Shown here piece after piece: positions 7,049 to 8,321 of a DNA stretch of 8,321 nucleotides. Made by a program: the position numbers and the translations under genes. Source of the stretch: Thermococcus paralvinellae (GTDB lineage Archaea; Methanobacteriota_B; Thermococci; Thermococcales; Thermococcaceae); assembly GCA_015662175.1 (NCBI GenBank), contig DQUR01000147.1:1-8321 (forward strand), written 5' to 3'. Numbering within the stretch: position 1 is the stretch's first letter; every line of letters starts with the position of its first letter. The notes under the pieces were generated by a model that worked only from the letters and a program-made list of their open reading frames with translations, searched no databases and was not told where the DNA came from.

Positions 7049-7060
7049 CCTTTTTATTCT
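7049..7060 (+). terminator. Possible U-rich terminator after secY
   Basis: CCTTTTTATTCT lies 27 nt after the secY stop and is preceded by other short T-runs (7028-7031, 7042-7045). Archaeal RNA polymerase terminates at U-rich tracts without a hairpin. The run of five T is modest, and read-through into adk is quite possible. Confidence 0.3.
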
Positions 7061-7069
7061 TGATAAATC

Positions 7070-7076
7070 AGGTGAT
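7070..7076 (+). promoter_or_regulatory. Shine-Dalgarno for adk
   Basis: AGGTGAT, a 7-base match to the anti-Shine-Dalgarno core, ends 4 nt before ATG 7081. It decides this start over the in-frame upstream codons at 7060-7080 (ATT onward), which lie in the promoter/leader. Confidence 0.75.
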
Positions 7077-7080
7077 AACG

Positions 7081-7671
7081 ATGCCATTTGTAGTTATGAT
7101 TACGGGCATTCCGGGGGTGGGTAAAAGCACCATCACTAGACTGGCCCTGAAGAGAACGCGGGCTAAATTTAGGCTTATCAACTTTGGTGACTTAATGTTT
7201 GAGGAAGCAGTTAAGCTGGGGTGGGTTAAGCACAGGGACGAGATGAGAAAATTGGATTTGCAAAAGCAGAGAATTCTGCAGCAAAAGGCAGCAGAAAAAA
7301 TCGCTGAAATAGCCAAAAAGGAGCCCGTTCTTTTGGATACTCACGCGACAATCAGAACCCCCCTTGGTTACCTGCTTGGGTTTCCGAGGAAGGTCATTGA
7401 GACCATAAACCCAAACTTCATTGTGATAATTGAGGCAACTCCAAGCGAAATCCTCGGCAGGCGTTTGAGGGATCTTAAGAGGGACAGGGATGTTGAAACT
7501 GAAGAGCAAATCCAGAGACATCAAGACTTAAATAGGGCTGCTGCAATAGGTTATGCGATGCATTCCAATGCACTTATAAAGATAATTGAGAATCATGAGG
7601 ATAAAGGTCTTGAGGAGGCTGTCAATGAATTGGTGAAAATACTTGATCTGGCGGTGGAGGAGTATGCTTGA
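7081..7671 (+). CDS. adkA: Adenylate kinase, archaeal AdkA type
   Basis: Catalyses ATP + AMP = 2 ADP in the cytosol, keeping adenylates balanced. The 196-residue product is the usual length for archaeal AdkA, a family with little sequence similarity to bacterial Adk. It begins [17 protein letters not shown], with the P-loop GIPGVGKST at 9-17. An AMP-binding part follows ([10 protein letters not shown], 35-44) with a [12 protein letters not shown] strand/loop at 86-97, which may contact AMP. Then come the hydrophobic strand [13 protein letters not shown] (113-125) and a short Arg-rich lid with LRDLKRDRD and the [15 protein letters not shown] block (141-155). There is no zinc-finger lid. ATG 7081 has AGGTGAT at good spacing. 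The gene appears to have its own promoter, and its last 8 nt overlap the next gene. adk beside secY is seen in bacteria too, so the neighbourhood is ancient. Confidence 0.95.
   Translation: MPFVVMITGIPGVGKSTITRLALKRTRAKFRLINFGDLMFEEAVKLGWVKHRDEMRKLDLQKQRILQQKAAEKIAEIAKKEPVLLDTHATIRTPLGYLLGFPRKVIETINPNFIVIIEATPSEILGRRLRDLKRDRDVETEEQIQRHQDLNRAAAIGYAMHSNALIKIIENHEDKGLEEAVNELVKILDLAVEEYA
7656..7660 (+). promoter_or_regulatory. Shine-Dalgarno for the DUF106 gene, inside adk
   Basis: GGAGG in the last codons of adk is 3 nt from ATG 7664; the wider GGTGGAGGAG (7653-7662 region) offers alternative pairing registers, GGTG giving 8 nt spacing from 7656. The overlap implies coupling with adk translation. 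Confidence 0.55.
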
Positions 7672-8185
7672 GCCGGTGTATGCTGTGCTGGATAAGGTGT
7701 TTGGACCGTTGTTGGTTTCAACCCATCCAATGTGGGTAGTGACGATTTCAGGTATAATGCTGGGCGCGTTCTTCACATTGGTGAACTACTTCCTGGTTGA
7801 CCAAGAAAAGATGAGAAGACTTCAAAAGCTGAGTAAAGAGTTCCAAAAAGAGTGGAAGGAGGCACAGAAAGCTGGAGATGAGAAAAAGCTTAGGAAGCTT
7901 CAACAAAAACAGATGGAACTTTTAAAACTTCAGAACGAGGTCATGAAAGACACATTCTTTAAGCCAATGTTGATTACAATGCCAATTTTCATAGTCTTCT
8001 TTGGCTGGATGAGGAGATGGTATTTTGAGGTGGTCGTTGTAAAGCTACCGTTCAACTTTTTCCTTGCTGACCTTTTCCATAAAACCTCTTCCCTTCATGC
8101 AAATGAGCTCGGCTACATAGGATGGTACATACTGACCTCAATGGTTGTGGGGCAGGTTTTAAGGAAGGTATTGGACATGGCTTAG
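7664..8185 (+). CDS. DUF106 / EMC3-TMCO1-like membrane protein insertase candidate
   Basis: The 173-residue product has the layout of the archaeal DUF106 (Ylp1) proteins, which belong to the Oxa1/YidC/EMC3/TMCO1 superfamily of membrane protein insertases. TM1 lies at about 23-44, with a cytosolic charged coiled-coil region at about 47-95 ([20 protein letters not shown], then [20 protein letters not shown]). TM2 is at about 100-117 ([20 protein letters not shown]), an amphipathic segment at 127-140 and TM3 at about 150-168. The FKPM start of TM2 and the three-TM plus coiled-coil order fit the family. A role in inserting membrane proteins beside SecY is inference from homology and from its place after secY-adk; related proteins are reported to contact ribosomes. 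ATG 7664 overlaps the adk stop by 8 nt and has GGAGG just upstream. An in-frame TTG at 7643 would extend it into adk without support. Confidence 0.88.
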   Translation: MLEPVYAVLDKVFGPLLVSTHPMWVVTISGIMLGAFFTLVNYFLVDQEKMRRLQKLSKEFQKEWKEAQKAGDEKKLRKLQQKQMELLKLQNEVMKDTFFKPMLITMPIFIVFFGWMRRWYFEVVVVKLPFNFFLADLFHKTSSLHANELGYIGWYILTSMVVGQVLRKVLDMA

Positions 8186-8198
8186 TTAAGTTTAAAAA
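8186..8198 (+). promoter_or_regulatory. Predicted archaeal promoter for rpl34e
   Basis: GTTAAG-like BRE bases lead into TTTAAAAA (8191-8198), a good Thermococcales TATA box. Initiation about 25 nt downstream would fall near 8220, about 12 nt before ATG 8232. It sits in the 46-nt gap after the DUF106 gene, just past that gene's stop. Pattern-based only. Confidence 0.6.
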
Positions 8199-8215
8199 TG
8201 CTCAACAAAAATGCT
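8194..8215 (+). repeat. Short direct repeat AAAAATGCT in the rpl34e promoter region
   Basis: Two exact copies of AAAAATGCT at 8194-8202 and 8207-8215, start to start 13 nt apart, lie between the TATA box and the predicted start of transcription. The first copy overlaps the TATA box. This could be an operator but may be chance in an A-rich leader. Confidence 0.4.
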
Positions 8216-8221
8216 AAGCGG

Positions 8222-8228
8222 GGTGGAG
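8222..8228 (+). promoter_or_regulatory. Shine-Dalgarno for rpl34e
   Basis: GGTGGAG ends 3 nt before ATG 8232; GGTG alone gives a more usual 6-nt spacing. It supports the start at 8232 rather than the in-frame ATG 8241. Confidence 0.65.
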
Positions 8229-8231
8229 AAA

Positions 8232-8321
8232 ATGAAACCAATGTATAGGTCAAGGTCATGGAGAAGGAGATACGTCAGGACTCCCGGGGGAAGGACCGTC
8301 ATACACTTTGAGAGAAGAAAT
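8232..8321 (+). CDS. rpl34e: Ribosomal protein eL34 (L34e), N-terminal fragment
   Basis: Thirty codons are present before the window ends. The fragment [20 protein letters not shown] continues [10 protein letters not shown] and matches the start of archaeal eL34, a large-subunit protein shared with eukaryotes and absent from bacteria. Family members are about 90 residues, so roughly two thirds, including the expected two CxxC zinc-binding pairs, lie beyond the edge. Arg-rich residues 6-20 would contact 23S rRNA. The gene follows the DUF106 gene, the usual archaeal order, and seems to have its own promoter. In related genomes cytidylate kinase and rpl14e follow downstream; these cannot be seen here. 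Confidence 0.95.
   Translation, partial: MKPMYRSRSWRRRYVRTPGGRTVIHFERRN

Noticed and set aside
8198..8250. Small reading frame starting at ATG 8198 ([10 protein letters not shown]...)
   Set aside because: Lies in the promoter/leader of rpl34e, runs out of frame into it, has no Shine-Dalgarno and stops after 16 codons.
1..8321. CRISPR arrays, insertion sequences, tRNA/rRNA genes, phage or toxin-antitoxin genes, signs of recent transfer
   Set aside because: None seen: coding is almost continuous, every gene is a conserved housekeeping member in its expected order, and composition is even across the window.

Overview
This window is a stretch of a hyperthermophilic archaeal chromosome, almost certainly from Thermococcales (Pyrococcus, Thermococcus or Palaeococcus). 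The evidence is the near family-identical ribosomal proteins, the archaeal/eukaryotic-only proteins eS4, eL32, eL19 and eL34, the archaeal-type adenylate kinase, the Lys/Arg/Glu-rich composition with AGG/AGA as main arginine codons, and TATA/BRE-type promoters. The genus cannot be fixed from the sequence alone. All genes are on the + strand and coding density is about 98%.

Layout. Positions 2-52 hold the last codons of rpl24. Then comes the archaeal version of the spc operon: rps4e (eS4), rpl5, rps14, rps8, rpl6, rpl32e, rpl19e, rpl18, rps5, rpl30, rpl15, and secY (55-7022). These genes are separated by 4-18 nt or overlap. A 58-nt gap (7023-7080) carries a TATA-like promoter and a T-rich tract. 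It is followed by adk (archaeal adenylate kinase) and, overlapping it by 8 nt, a DUF106/EMC3-TMCO1-like (Oxa1/YidC superfamily) membrane protein gene. A second short gap (8186-8231) with a TATA-like promoter leads into rpl34e, which is cut by the window end.

Function. The first twelve complete genes make ribosomal proteins of both subunits plus the SecY translocon channel, so ribosome synthesis and the membrane port for nascent proteins are expressed together. The second unit pairs nucleotide homeostasis (Adk) with a probable membrane-protein insertase. This order (secY-adk-DUF106-rpl34e) is known from many archaea, especially Euryarchaeota.

The most notable structure is translational. Six of the junctions use the same compact module, TGAGGTG, in which the TGA stop of one gene is fused to the Shine-Dalgarno of the next, and the next ATG always follows after 10 or 11 nt. 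No mobile element, CRISPR, tRNA, rRNA, pseudogene or convincing undescribed system was found; this is a conserved housekeeping region.
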